In this document: piece after piece, positions 1-8,517 of the stretch
Numbering within the stretch: the stretch's first letter is position 1
How the letters are laid out: every line of letters starts with the position of its first letter
NCBI GenBank assembly: GCA_036005185.1
Contig: DASYQS010000031.1
Span: 88,523 to 152,522, forward strand
Origin: VBAU01 sp036005185
Lineage (GTDB): Bacteria; Bacteroidota; Bacteroidia; Chitinophagales; Chitinophagaceae
Direction: 5' to 3'
DNA length: 64,000 bases
Notes under the pieces: model-generated
What the model was told of the DNA's origin: nothing
Database searches by the model: none
What the model saw: only the letters and a program-made list of their open reading frames with translations
Position numbers and translations under genes: made by a program

Positions 1-98
1 AGAATGTGACGTTTAAAACTCTTTTGATGAGTGATTTTGCCGGTACCTGTTACTTTGAACCTTTTTTTGGCACTAGAGTTTGTTTTTACTTTAGGCAT
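1..98 (-). CDS. rpmI: 50S ribosomal protein L35, N-terminal part (cut by window edge)
   Basis: Reading the minus strand from the ATG at 98-96 gives a lysine-rich peptide beginning MPKVKTNSSAKKRF and continuing KVTGTGKITHQKSFKRH. This is the conserved start of ribosomal protein L35, a small protein of the large ribosomal subunit of about 65 residues. Only about 32 codons lie inside the window; the rest, and the expected rplT (L20), would be beyond position 1. The gene is divergent from recF and has its own promoter and a leader of about 125 nt. infC, its usual upstream partner, is not adjacent, so regulation must start from this local promoter. The gene is short and partial but the match is distinctive. 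Confidence 0.93.
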   Translation of the reverse strand, partial: MPKVKTNSSAKKRFKVTGTGKITHQKSFKRHI

Positions 99-224
99 GT
101 TACCTATTTTTTAATTACACCCTTGAGGCGTTCCCGACCAGCCGGGACCCTTGTTGAACCTCTTCAGGCAATATTTCCATTTCCCTATTAGGGTTGGAAG
201 AACTTTTGCCTCCCTATATGGAGG
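99..224 (-). promoter_or_regulatory. Structured 5' leader of rpmI, candidate r-protein autoregulatory element
   Basis: The transcript between the predicted start and the rpmI ATG holds three dyads: CCTCC/GGAGG (arms at 220-224 and 209-213), CCCTAATAGGG (around 184-194), and a TCCCG/CGGGA stem (147-143 pairing with 136-132) enclosed by GAGG/CCTC (162-159 with 128-125). L20 is known to repress rpmI-rplT through structured leaders in Gammaproteobacteria and Firmicutes. That this leader does the same job here is inference. Confidence 0.4.
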
Positions 225-228
225 GCCG

Positions 229-259
229 CAAAGATAAAGGTTTTGAACTAAGAGGCAAA
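229..259 (-). promoter_or_regulatory. Promoter of rpmI (Bacteroidota type)
   Basis: On the minus strand TTTG (259-256) is followed by 19 nt and then TATCTTTG (236-229). This matches the Bacteroidota primary-sigma consensus of a TTTG -33 box, about 19-21 nt, and TAnnTTTG. It predicts a start site near 222 and a 5' leader of about 124 nt before rpmI. Confidence 0.75.
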
Positions 260-336
260 AGAGAAAAAGAGGTTTATTATAAATCTCGAATCCTCTTTCC
301 TCTTTTTCTCCTGATCTCTTAGCATATCTTGCAACT

Positions 337-1419
337 ATGCTCAGGCTCAATGCTGTTTCCTTGGTTCAGTTCAAGAATTATTTAAACCGATCCATTCGAT
401 TTACAGAAAGAATAGTAGGAATTTCAGGCCGGAATGGTGTTGGAAAAACCAATCTGCTCGATGCTATTCACTACTTATGCTTTACCAAAAGTTATTTTAC
501 AAGAATAGATGGAAACAACATTTTACAGGGTCATGATGGCTTTAGGCTTGAGGGCGAATTTGAAATTTGGGATAAGCAAGAAAAGGCAATTTGCATTTTG
601 CGGGAAACAGGCAAGAAAGAGTTTTTGATAAATGACCAATCTTATGAAAAATTTTCCCAACATATTGGTCATTATCCCTGCGTCATCATTGCGCCAGATG
701 ATATACAAATCATCACTGATGGCAGTGAAGAAAGAAGAAGATTTATTGACACATTACTTTCACAACTGGATGCGGATTATCTGCAACAGCTCATTATCTA
801 CAATAAAATCCTACAACAAAGAAATTCTTTGTTGCGATCCTTTGCCGAAACGGGAAATAAAGATCTTTCGCTTTTAACTGTTCTGGATGAACAATTAGTT
901 AAGCCAGGAGAGAAAATTTTAAAAAAGCGCAGCGAATTTCTCGTTTCATTTTTGCCATTAGCCAAGCAACTCTATACTGAAATAGCCGGTCAGTTCGAAA
1001 ATATAAACCTGTATTATGACAGTGAATTACTCAAAACCTCTTTTTCGGAGCTGCTTAAGGAAAACCAAACAAAAGATATAATGGCTATCCGGACAACGAG
1101 CGGCATTCATAGAGATGATCTGGAATTTAATCTAAATGAACAGCCTTTTAAAAATATTGCTTCACAGGGACAGAGAAAAAGTTTATTGTTTGCATTGAAG
1201 CTTGCAGAAATGGAAGTATTGAAAAATGAAAAAGGAATTGCACCCATTTTATTGCTGGATGATGTTTTTGAAAAGCTTGATGAAGAAAGAATAACGCAAC
1301 TGCTACGCCGTGTTTGTATAGAAAACGATGGACAGGTATTTATTACGGATACAAATGAGGTAAGGATTCGCGAACATTTGGACATATTTGAAATGACTTA
1401 TCAGCAAATAAATTTATAA
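337..1419 (+). CDS. recF: DNA replication and repair protein RecF
   Basis: The 360-residue SMC-like ATPase binds gapped DNA and helps RecO/RecR load RecA. A Walker A loop GRNGVGKTN lies at residues 31-39, an ABC-type signature region SQGQRKS near 290, and the Walker B stretch LLLDDVFEKLD near 320. The length matches the family. The ATG at 337 lies at the end of a short pyrimidine-rich intergenic tract and fits the conserved N-terminus, where RecF joins the phrase 'LRLNAVSLVQFKNY'. It is followed by a DUF721 gene, a pairing common in Bacteroidota, and is divergent from rpmI. Confidence 0.95.
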   Translation: MLRLNAVSLVQFKNYLNRSIRFTERIVGISGRNGVGKTNLLDAIHYLCFTKSYFTRIDGNNILQGHDGFRLEGEFEIWDKQEKAICILRETGKKEFLINDQSYEKFSQHIGHYPCVIIAPDDIQIITDGSEERRRFIDTLLSQLDADYLQQLIIYNKILQQRNSLLRSFAETGNKDLSLLTVLDEQLVKPGEKILKKRSEFLVSFLPLAKQLYTEIAGQFENINLYYDSELLKTSFSELLKENQTKDIMAIRTTSGIHRDDLEFNLNEQPFKNIASQGQRKSLLFALKLAEMEVLKNEKGIAPILLLDDVFEKLDEERITQLLRRVCIENDGQVFITDTNEVRIREHLDIFEMTYQQINL

Positions 1420-1511
1420 ATGACAATTTTAAAAAATGCCAGATGCTCAACTGCTAAACGAATTATCATCTGTCAACCATCATCTATCATCTAATTATCT
1501 ACCTTTGAGCA

Positions 1512-1793
1512 ATGGGTGAATATTCAATCGGTGATGCAATAAACCAATTTCTTGATCAAAGTCGTATCAAAAGCGGCATACAAGTATTGCAGATTGAAGA
1601 TGCATGGGAACAAATTATGGGAAAAACAATAGCACGCTATACAGATAAACTGCAAATTATTAACGATACTCTATTTATTACAACACAAGTGGCTCCTTTG
1701 AAACAGGAACTTATTTTTCAGAAAGAAAAAATCATTCAGCGTGTTAATGAAGCGCTGGGCCAAAAACTAATAAAGAAGATAGTCGTGCAATAA
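1512..1793 (+). CDS. DUF721 family protein, DciA-like
   Basis: This is a 93-residue protein of the DUF721 family, with conserved W (in EDAWEQIMG) and the strand pattern ending in LKQELIFQKEKIIQRVNE. DUF721 includes DciA, a loader or partner of the replicative helicase DnaB in bacteria lacking DnaC or DnaI; this short version is the Bacteroidota form and its exact role is inferred. It lies 92 bp after recF, which suits a replication and repair pair. A TACCTTTG box at 1500-1507 is so close to the ATG that, if it is a promoter, the transcript would be nearly leaderless. The intergenic stretch contains a catct/catcat-type direct repeat. Confidence 0.85.
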   Translation: MGEYSIGDAINQFLDQSRIKSGIQVLQIEDAWEQIMGKTIARYTDKLQIINDTLFITTQVAPLKQELIFQKEKIIQRVNEALGQKLIKKIVVQ

Positions 1794-2231
1794 TCAGGCA
1801 AAGGTGTACGATTGATCCTCTTCGGGGTCAAATATATCCATACGGTTCTCAACCACCTCATGAATTATATCATCAGACGATACGACTCCCTTAAAATTAA
1901 ATCCTTCAAACACCGGTAAGAATCTTACATTATGTTGACGCATGGTACGCATGCATTTTTCCACGGTATCATCGGTAGTAGCAACAGGCAGTCTTGTATT
2001 CATGATATCGCGAACGGAAGTTTTATTTAATGGCTTTCTCCCAAAGATGATCTTGGTTGCAATATCATGATCGCTAAGAATACCCAGGAATCTCTCATCA
2101 TCATTTATCACTACTAAATAGTCCACATTTTCGCAGCGCATTTGCTGCAGCGCATCCATAACCGATGATTCAGGAGAAACAGTGTGGAAGTGCGGCTCCC
2201 GACGATTTAAAATTGAAGTGATTCTTTCCAT
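1794..2231 (-). CDS. CBS-domain pair protein
   Basis: The 145-residue protein is made of two tandem CBS motifs (about residues 15-70 and 80-135), with the typical turns DYLVVINDDERFLGILSDHDI and VRFLPVFEGFNFKGVVSSDDI split across the two halves. Stand-alone CBS pairs bind adenine nucleotides and act as energy or nucleotide sensors. No catalytic domain is attached, so the partner is unknown. It ends back to back with the DUF721 gene (1793/1794), which leaves no room for a separate terminator between the two convergent genes. Confidence 0.85.
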   Translation of the reverse strand: MERITSILNRREPHFHTVSPESSVMDALQQMRCENVDYLVVINDDERFLGILSDHDIATKIIFGRKPLNKTSVRDIMNTRLPVATTDDTVEKCMRTMRQHNVRFLPVFEGFNFKGVVSSDDIIHEVVENRMDIFDPEEDQSYTFA

Positions 2232-2393
2232 GGTCTTGGATTTTACAAGCCATCAAAGACAGCAAGCGGTTAAAAAAATCAACTGTTAATTCTCCAGGGG
2301 TAGTGATCAAAAAAATTCGCAAAGATTGTGGCTAATACAATTTACAATAATTAAACCACTTAAAAACTGATCTACAAAAAAGTTTTTAAAATA

Positions 2394-3458
2394 TTAATGA
2401 ACGGTGACACGCGGATCAACCACTCCATATAAAATATCAGCAAGAATATTAATAAGTATAAAAAAAGTTGCAGAAACCAGCACTGAGCCCATCACAACCG
2501 GGAAGTCAAGCTTTTCCAGAGCATCAACTGTTACTTTCCCAATCCCTTTCCATCCAAAAATATATTCAACAAAAAAAGCTCCTGCAAGTAATTCAGCAAA
2601 CCACCCTGTAATGGCGGTGATGACCGGATTCAAAGCATTTCGTAAGGCGTGTCTCCAAACAACAAGTCTTTTACTTAATCCTTTTGCATAGGCAGTACGA
2701 ATATAATCTTGATCGAGTGTATCAAGCATAGCGCTACGCGTTAATTGAGTTATAATAGCTAAAGGTCTAATTCCAAGCGTAATAGCGGGAAGTATCAAAT
2801 TTTTTAATGCAAGATGTCTTTCACCCGTTATTTCGTCAATATTAAACCAGTTGCCAATAACGTGGAGTCCCGTCCATGAGCTCAATACAAAACCAAATAC
2901 ATAGGCGATAATGATCCCCATAAAAAACGACGGGGCCGATATGCCCACAATACTGGCAAAAACGGATGAAGTATCAAGCCAAGTATTTTGTTTTACTGCA
3001 GCAATAACCCCTAAGGGAACACCAACAAGCACAGCGATCGCCATTGCAGTTAATGCTAGCAATAATGTTCCTGGAAAGGCTTCCATTAAAATTTTTCCAA
3101 CCTGTCTTTTGGATTGATAAGAACGACGGAGATAAGGAATCTTTATACCAACCCGATAGCCATCGGGTTTGGTGTTTTTTCCAATAAAAAATCCTTTTAG
3201 TTCTTTTTTTTGAATATCATCGTTGGTGTGAATACAAATTGGGGAAACATCGTTCACATAAAAAATAAATTGCTTCCATTTTGGCTGATCTAAATAAAGC
3301 TCTTTGTGAATGTTTGCCTGTGTGGCCGCATCCCCACTCTGCCCCATCACTAGTCGTGAGGGGTCGCCAAAGCCTTGAAATAAAAAAAATACCAACATTA
3401 CTACTCCCACCAATACTAGTAATCCATACAAAGCTCTTCGTGCAATATATTTTAGCAT
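2394..3458 (-). CDS. ABC transporter permease, DppB/OppB family
   Basis: This 354-residue inner-membrane permease resembles the dipeptide/oligopeptide family. It has an N-terminal TM helix (residues 9-29) with the family start MLKYIARRALYG, an extracytoplasmic loop, and then a BPD_transp_1 core with about five TM segments and the EAA-type loop containing DYIRTAYAKGLSKRLVVWRHALRNA. The C-terminus LADILYGVVDPRV is characteristic. The second permease, both ATPases and the binding protein that it needs are not in this window, so it is an orphan here. The loop of about 70 residues between TM1 and TM2 is longer than in E. coli DppB. Confidence 0.9.
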   Translation of the reverse strand: MLKYIARRALYGLLVLVGVVMLVFFLFQGFGDPSRLVMGQSGDAATQANIHKELYLDQPKWKQFIFYVNDVSPICIHTNDDIQKKELKGFFIGKNTKPDGYRVGIKIPYLRRSYQSKRQVGKILMEAFPGTLLLALTAMAIAVLVGVPLGVIAAVKQNTWLDTSSVFASIVGISAPSFFMGIIIAYVFGFVLSSWTGLHVIGNWFNIDEITGERHLALKNLILPAITLGIRPLAIITQLTRSAMLDTLDQDYIRTAYAKGLSKRLVVWRHALRNALNPVITAITGWFAELLAGAFFVEYIFGWKGIGKVTVDALEKLDFPVVMGSVLVSATFFILINILADILYGVVDPRVTVH

Positions 3459-3501
3459 GCTGGTTGTTGATTTTTCCTAATCCTGATTTCAAAATCCCGA
3501 A

Positions 3502-4668
3502 TTAAGGCAAGTGCTTTTTAGCATCTGAAATTCTTTCATAACTCCATTTATTTACAACTGTTCCTTGTTTTAATAAATAAAGACAAGGATTGGTCCGGGC
3601 AGCCGTACGTATGGCTGTAAAATCACATTCAAAAATTGGAATATCTGCAAAATTTGTTTTATCCAATGCCATTTTGGCTTCACTGCTTGACGCAGTTACA
3701 ATATAAATTGGAATGTTTTTTTGATCAGCAATTTTTTTAAGGCCTTCAAAATCTTTTTGCCAGTACTTCACCGGGGTCGAAAAGTCTTCACAGAATAATA
3801 AAAGGCAGAGTGGTTCTGATAGAACGATATCAGTAGAATCTACTCCTGATGGAGTTTTCAAAGAAAAGCCTTTGATCGGAGGTTCATTGTTTTTCCCTTT
3901 CCGAATTAATTTATCATAACGGGTTATAAACTTGTACGGAGGAACCTTGAAATCGCTAGGAAATTTATCAGCCGTGAATTCTACTTTTTTACCCTCTTTT
4001 TCATATACAAAATTGATCACAGTGCTGTCAGGAATTGCATTTGCCGGCATTTTTCTTTTCTCAGAAATGTTATTCCCCTTTTTAAAAGGCAAACAATCTA
4101 CAAATGGCAGATAGGTCAATACATACCACTGCAAGCCAAAGCTTATAACTGTAGCTGCCATCATTACTACAAAATTTGTTTTGCCTGAAAAATATGGATT
4201 AATCTTTTTTCGGTTGATAAAAAGTAAAATGATCAAAGCGGTTAGAGCGATATCTTTTAAAAAAGAGGCTTTTGGAGAAATTGGAAGGCAATCGCCAAAA
4301 CAGCCACAGTTTGTAAATTTCCCGGAAAGAAAAGCATATCCAGTTAAAAAAGTAAAGAAAACGATCAGCAATAATAAAAGCCAGCTAAAAATTTTCATTC
4401 TCCAGCCAAGCAACAATGCTACTCCGCCAATGATTTCAAATGCGATCATGAATACTGAAAGCGACAAAGAGCGATCATGAAAAAACTGAAAAAAATTAAT
4501 CAGAATATCTTTCAAGAAGAAGGAACCATGACTCAAGCCTTCATTCCATTTTTCAAAAAACTCTTTCATTTTATAACTCAGGCCTAAAGGATCATTTGCT
4601 TTTACAAGACCAGAAAAAATGAAAAGAACTCCGACGATGACTCGAGTTATGTTCAGAACAAGTTTCAT
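3502..4668 (-). CDS. DoxX-like membrane protein with thioredoxin-like C-terminus (BT_3928 family)
   Basis: The 388-residue protein begins with a DoxX/MauE-type four-helix membrane domain (TM segments at about 5-20, 62-80, 85-112 and 135-150, containing GLVKANDPLG and the CGCFGDC motif). A periplasmic region follows that ends in a thioredoxin-fold-like stretch (about 265-385, LLLFCEDFSTPVKYW to YLLKQG). No CxxC is present in the C-terminal part. Family members are widespread in Bacteroidota, and a role in membrane redox or quinone handling is only inferred. It is divergent from folP and 43 bp upstream of the permease gene. Confidence 0.8.
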   Translation of the reverse strand: MKLVLNITRVIVGVLFIFSGLVKANDPLGLSYKMKEFFEKWNEGLSHGSFFLKDILINFFQFFHDRSLSLSVFMIAFEIIGGVALLLGWRMKIFSWLLLLLIVFFTFLTGYAFLSGKFTNCGCFGDCLPISPKASFLKDIALTALIILLFINRKKINPYFSGKTNFVVMMAATVISFGLQWYVLTYLPFVDCLPFKKGNNISEKRKMPANAIPDSTVINFVYEKEGKKVEFTADKFPSDFKVPPYKFITRYDKLIRKGKNNEPPIKGFSLKTPSGVDSTDIVLSEPLCLLLFCEDFSTPVKYWQKDFEGLKKIADQKNIPIYIVTASSSEAKMALDKTNFADIPIFECDFTAIRTAARTNPCLYLLKQGTVVNKWSYERISDAKKHLP

Positions 4669-4776
4669 TGCTTTTTTGAATTACAGGCTGTACGTTAAGG
4701 CTTAAGCTTTAATCTACTGCAAACCGTAGGTGATTGTAATCTATCTTTAACTTCAAAAATAACGAACATACCATTA

Positions 4777-5604
4777 ATGTTTACATTAAACTGCAACGGA
4801 AAGCTTTTGGTAATCGACAGGCCATTAGTAATGGGAATTATTAATGCCACTCCTGATTCCTTTTATAAAGCCAGCAGATCTTCAAACACCGATGAAATAT
4901 TGGTGCAAACAGAAAAAATGATCGCAGAAGGAGCAGATATTGTTGACATAGGCGGGCAAAGTACAAGACCAGGCAGCTTACCCATTTCTGCAGACGAAGA
5001 GCTGAAAAGAATAATTTCCGGAATTGAAGCTGTACATCGAAACTTTCCTGAAGTCATTATTTCGGTGGATACTTATTATGCCTGCGTAGCTGAAAAATCA
5101 ATTCAAGCCGGAGCTAGCATGATAAATGATATTAGCAGTGGCGCCATGGATAAAGAAATGATAGAAGTGGTTTCAAGGCTGAAGGTACCCTATATTGCTA
5201 TGCATATTAAAGGAACACCACAAACCATGCAGCAACTGGCAGGCTATGACAATGTGTGCCTAGAAGTGCTTGACTTTTTTATTAAGAAAAAAGCTGAATG
5301 CAAAAAAGCTGGGATTTGTGACGTGATCATTGACCCGGGATTTGGTTTTGGAAAAACGATAGACCACAATTTTGAATTACTAAAAAATCTTTTAGTGTTC
5401 AAAATGTTAGAAGCGCCCATAATGATAGGAGTTTCCCGAAAATCTTCTATTTATAAAACACTTGGAATTTCCATTGAGCAGGCATTAAATGGCACAACTG
5501 TTTTAAATACGATCGCATTGATGAATGGTGCAACTATCCTTAGGGTGCACGATGTAAAGGAAGCAAAGGAGACAGTAAAGTTGCTGAGCTTAGTAAATGG
5601 CTAA
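4777..5604 (+). CDS. folP: Dihydropteroate synthase
   Basis: This 275-residue TIM-barrel enzyme condenses p-aminobenzoate with dihydropterin pyrophosphate in folate synthesis and is the sulfonamide target. Family motifs are in order: MGIINATPDSF (19-29), DIGGQSTRPG (57-66), SVDT, NDISSG, IDPGFGFGKT and GVSRKS. The length is normal. It is transcribed alone, divergent from the DoxX-like gene. folB, another folate gene, lies at 20.2 kb and is not linked. The c-di-AMP cyclase gene that often follows folP in Bacteroidota is absent; an intergenic stretch of 367 bp follows instead. Confidence 0.95.
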   Translation: MFTLNCNGKLLVIDRPLVMGIINATPDSFYKASRSSNTDEILVQTEKMIAEGADIVDIGGQSTRPGSLPISADEELKRIISGIEAVHRNFPEVIISVDTYYACVAEKSIQAGASMINDISSGAMDKEMIEVVSRLKVPYIAMHIKGTPQTMQQLAGYDNVCLEVLDFFIKKKAECKKAGICDVIIDPGFGFGKTIDHNFELLKNLLVFKMLEAPIMIGVSRKSSIYKTLGISIEQALNGTTVLNTIALMNGATILRVHDVKEAKETVKLLSLVNG

Positions 5605-5971
5605 TTAAAGCAAGCTAATAATTGTAATTTAAGTTGCATCAACAGCCCATAAAAATAAAAAGCAACCTAAACAGATTGCTCTCTATCAGCACATCAAGAC
5701 TAATTTCATGTTAAATAGGTGCTCAATGCTTAACCATAGTCTTCAAGAGGTCGAATATATGGTGGGAGTAAAACTAGTTCGGATTGTGACTTTTTCAGCA
5801 GGGACAGTAAGGATCGAAACGGACGTTGGATTAAAAACGGAGCCGATCCTAATAGATCGCCAAGTTTATAATACACAGGGCCAATAAAAACCCGCTAGTA
5901 TAGCGGGTCAAAGTTCGGTAAATTATTGTTACAACAATTATTTTTTCGTTGAGTTGTATCAACTTTTCAGA
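5605..5971. other. Intergenic stretch with unassigned open frames
   Basis: No recognised gene lies here. A 59-codon frame runs on the plus strand from ATG 5708 to TAA 5887, and a minus-strand frame (about 5750-5900) is also open and reads smoothly, so at most one can be real and both may be remnants. The right end holds the FKBP-gene terminator at 5882-5908. No tRNA, tmRNA or IS end was seen. Confidence 0.4.
5882..5908 (-). terminator. Terminator of the nrnA-FKBP operon
   Basis: On the minus strand an 8-bp stem ACCCGCTA/TAGCGGGT with a 3-nt loop is followed directly by TTTTTATT. It lies 64 bp past the FKBP stop codon. Confidence 0.75.
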
Positions 5972-6934
5972 TTAATGGACAGCTTTAATGTCTAAAACCT
6001 CTATGTCGAAAATCAGTGCTTCAAAAGGTCTGAATGGAGGTCTGGCATTTTTCCCGTAAGCTAAAAATCCAGGTATAAACAAGGTGCCTTTCCCGCCTTT
6101 TCCAAATAATTTTATTCCTTCGTCCCAGCCTTGAATAACTTCTCCTACCCCTAATGGGAAAGTATATGAATTTGATTGAAACACGCTATCAGTAGCCAAT
6201 ATCTTGCCGGTATATTTTACAGTTACGGTATCACCCTGTGCGGCAGTCGGTCCGCTACCTTGCTCTTTTATGAGAACAAAAGTTCCTTTACCAGTTTTTT
6301 GAGCCGTAATTTTTTTTGAGGTCAAATAATTTTGCATTGTATTTAGTTCTTTATCAATTTCGCCTGACTTGCGCAATTCTTCTTCTTCTTTCGCCATTTC
6401 TTCTTGTCTTAATTTTCTTTCTTTAGCCATTTGCTCCTGCATTTCTTTTTGCTGGCGAGGCTGATCTTTAATCATTTCAGCATTATAATCTGCCTGCACA
6501 AGGTTTTCATCTTTAAATACCTGTAGCACTTTGAATGTATAAATTATTCTATCGCCCTTTTTAATAGCATATGGGAGCTGTGCAGCAGTGCCTTTTTTTA
6601 TAAGACTATCTGCTAATAATACGGTTATAGCGCTATCCCCTTTTTTAAGCATGCTAAAAATTTCTCCTGGAGAGTAATCTGCCTGGCTTGGATTTGGAAC
6701 TTTCGAGTATCCTGGTGCTTTGCCATAGCTGGTATAAATAAGCGAATCATTGAGTTTGATAATTACATTGAACTTAAGATAATTGTTTTCTTTTGCAACA
6801 GAGTCTTTGCTATTGCCAGAATGAATTATCTTATATAATAACCCCGTTTTCGTTTTTTTATAATCGAATTTGCTACAACCCGCAATTATAACAGCCGCGG
6901 ATAAAATTGACACTAAATAATAGTAATGTTTCAT
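5972..6934 (-). CDS. FKBP-type peptidyl-prolyl isomerase lipoprotein
   Basis: The 320-residue protein starts with a lipoprotein signal ending in a lipobox (IIAGCSKF, Cys 20), so it should sit in the envelope. The C-terminal 105 residues form an FKBP domain (GDTVTVKYTGKI, VIQGWDEGIKLFGKGGKGTLFIP, LAYGKNARPPF), a prolyl cis-trans isomerase. The N-terminal half looks like a second, degenerate FKBP fold without active-site aromatics, and a charged Q/E/K-rich coiled coil (about 155-200) links them. It starts 14 bp after nrnA and ends at a clear terminator, so the two form an operon. Confidence 0.9.
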   Translation of the reverse strand: MKHYYYLVSILSAAVIIAGCSKFDYKKTKTGLLYKIIHSGNSKDSVAKENNYLKFNVIIKLNDSLIYTSYGKAPGYSKVPNPSQADYSPGEIFSMLKKGDSAITVLLADSLIKKGTAAQLPYAIKKGDRIIYTFKVLQVFKDENLVQADYNAEMIKDQPRQQKEMQEQMAKERKLRQEEMAKEEEELRKSGEIDKELNTMQNYLTSKKITAQKTGKGTFVLIKEQGSGPTAAQGDTVTVKYTGKILATDSVFQSNSYTFPLGVGEVIQGWDEGIKLFGKGGKGTLFIPGFLAYGKNARPPFRPFEALIFDIEVLDIKAVH

Positions 6935-6948
6935 TTTTTGAATTGTGT

Positions 6949-7956
6949 TTATTGTAATTGAGATTCATTTTCTTTCATAGCCTGTTTAAATTTTTTTACA
7001 GTTTCAGCTAGTGAATCGCTGCTACGACCACCCGCAGCATTGAAATGTCCGCCTCCTTCAAAATATTTTCGAGCAAAAGAATTGCAGTCGAAATTGCCCT
7101 TGCTACGAAAGCTCCATTTTCTCTCTTCATCTCTGTCGATAACTAATGCAACAAGCTTGATGCCTTGTATAGACATTGGATAATTAACAAGGCCCTCAGT
7201 ATCTCCGGTTTTAATATTGTATTTCAGAAGATCAGATTTTGGTATAGCAATCAATGCTGTATTGTATTCATAAAATATCTCCATGCGGTTAAGTAAAACA
7301 TTGCCGATAAACCTTAGGCGGTTCTCAAGAAAATTATCATACAAAGCTTCGTGTACAGGAGTATGCAGCAACCCTTTATCTTTCAGATCAGCCACTAATC
7401 TATGAACATTTGCCGATACAATGGGAAAGCGAAATGAGCCAGTATCGGCAACAACTCCGGCGTAAATACATTCCGCCACTTCTGTGGTTATCTTATCCTT
7501 GTACCCTGAGGCCAATATAAAATCATAGATCATTTCGCAGGTTGAGCTGCGTGATGTATCGCTAATGCCGTAATCAAAATTCTTTTCATCTGGCTGCTCG
7601 TGGTGATCGATCAATATTTTAATGCACTTTAGGGAGGCTAATTTCGGAGCCATATTTTTTGCACGATCAAAATGATTGAAATCGAGGCAGAACAACCAAT
7701 CCGCTTGGTCTAAGGCTGTCTCAGCCTTTTGTTTTTGCAGCTCATAATCTAAAACCTTTGTACTTCCAGGCATCCAATTAACCCAGATTGCCCAATTGGT
7801 AGGAGATATGACAGTGACACGATGATCAAACTGAAGGAGGAAATTATAAAGTCCAAGTGAAGATCCCATAGCATCAGCGTCTGGTTTTTGATGTGGTGTA
7901 ATAACAATATTAACCGGCTTATCAAGCAAAGGAAATATTTCTTGTATGGGTTTCAT
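6949..7956 (-). CDS. DHH/DHHA1 phosphoesterase, NrnA-like
   Basis: This 335-residue cytoplasmic enzyme of the NrnA class degrades nanoRNA or dephosphorylates pAp. The DHH-family metal ligands are visible in HQKPDADAMGSS (22-33), the CLDFNHFDR segment and LIDHHEQPD (about 125-133), and the C-terminal DHHA1 domain ends with the GGGHFNAAGG motif. NrnA and pAp phosphatase functions are known in the family; which substrate dominates here is not shown. A TACTTTTG box (7974-7967) just upstream of the ATG suggests a promoter with a very short leader. It is divergent from ndk. Confidence 0.88.
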   Translation of the reverse strand: MKPIQEIFPLLDKPVNIVITPHQKPDADAMGSSLGLYNFLLQFDHRVTVISPTNWAIWVNWMPGSTKVLDYELQKQKAETALDQADWLFCLDFNHFDRAKNMAPKLASLKCIKILIDHHEQPDEKNFDYGISDTSRSSTCEMIYDFILASGYKDKITTEVAECIYAGVVADTGSFRFPIVSANVHRLVADLKDKGLLHTPVHEALYDNFLENRLRFIGNVLLNRMEIFYEYNTALIAIPKSDLLKYNIKTGDTEGLVNYPMSIQGIKLVALVIDRDEERKWSFRSKGNFDCNSFARKYFEGGGHFNAAGGRSSDSLAETVKKFKQAMKENESQLQ

Positions 7957-7966
7957 AAAGCGCTGG

Positions 7967-7974
7967 CAAAAGTA
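7967..7974 (-). promoter_or_regulatory. -7 box upstream of nrnA
   Basis: TACTTTTG on the minus strand fits TAnnTTTG. No good -33 TTTG is seen at the right distance. The start codon is 11 nt downstream, implying a very short leader. Confidence 0.4.
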
Positions 7975-8052
7975 GGGAAATCAGCTCAGAGTGAAGAGTC
8001 AGGAGTTTGAGTCGACATGCGAATACGAACTCAGAAACTCAGAACTGAGAAC

Positions 8053-8081
8053 TTGGAACTCCCGAGTTTCTACTACATTTG
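8053..8081 (+). promoter_or_regulatory. Promoter of ndk
   Basis: TTG at 8053-8055 is followed by 18 nt and TACATTTG at 8074-8081. The predicted start of transcription near 8087 lies upstream of the ATG at 8101 and downstream of the alternative in-frame ATG at 8017, so it decides the ndk start. Confidence 0.65.
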
Positions 8082-8100
8082 CGTCGCAAAAAATAAATTT

Positions 8101-8517
8101 ATGAGCAGGAAAACATTTACGATGATAAAACCTGATGCTATGAAAAATGGACATGCTGGGGCTATCATTGACCGGATCATTAAGGAAGGTTTTAAAATTG
8201 TAGCTTTAAAAATGACAAAGCTTTCACCGGAAAAAGCCGGTGAGTTCTATGCTATTCATAAGGAAAGAGCATTTTATGATGAACTTGTTCAATTCATGAG
8301 CAGTGGTCCCATCATAGCTGCAATTTTGGAAAAGGAAAGTGCCGTTATTGCTTTTCGCGATCTGATCGGCGCAACGAATCCTGCTCAAGCAGCCGAAGGA
8401 ACGATTCGAAAACTATTTGCAACTTCTGTGGGCGAAAATGCTGTGCATGGAAGTGATAGCGATGAAAACGCAAAAATTGAAAGTGATTTCTTTTTTAGCG
8501 GCCTAGAAAGATTTTAA
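8101..8517 (+). CDS. ndk: Nucleoside diphosphate kinase
   Basis: The 138-residue enzyme transfers the gamma phosphate between nucleoside triphosphates and diphosphates through a phosphohistidine. The start TFTMIKPDA and the active-site segment NAVHGSDS (His 116) are diagnostic and the length is normal. An in-frame ATG at 8017 would add 28 residues, but that extension reads through the promoter and a run of repeated gaactc-type sequence and has no family match, so the start at 8101 is chosen. The gene is monocistronic, divergent from nrnA. Confidence 0.96.
   Translation: MSRKTFTMIKPDAMKNGHAGAIIDRIIKEGFKIVALKMTKLSPEKAGEFYAIHKERAFYDELVQFMSSGPIIAAILEKESAVIAFRDLIGATNPAQAAEGTIRKLFATSVGENAVHGSDSDENAKIESDFFFSGLERF

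Noticed and set aside
6..191. Plus-strand frame 6-191 and minus frame 111-350
   Set aside because: The first is antisense to rpmI and its leader; the second crosses the rpmI promoter and leader.
5605..5971. tmRNA or 6S RNA in the folP-FKBP spacer
   Set aside because: No tRNA-like ends, no tag reading frame, and no long closed double helix typical of 6S RNA could be drawn.
8017..8100. N-terminal extension of ndk from the ATG at 8017
   Set aside because: It reads through the ndk promoter and a repeat-like gaactc stretch and does not match the family, which starts at 8101.
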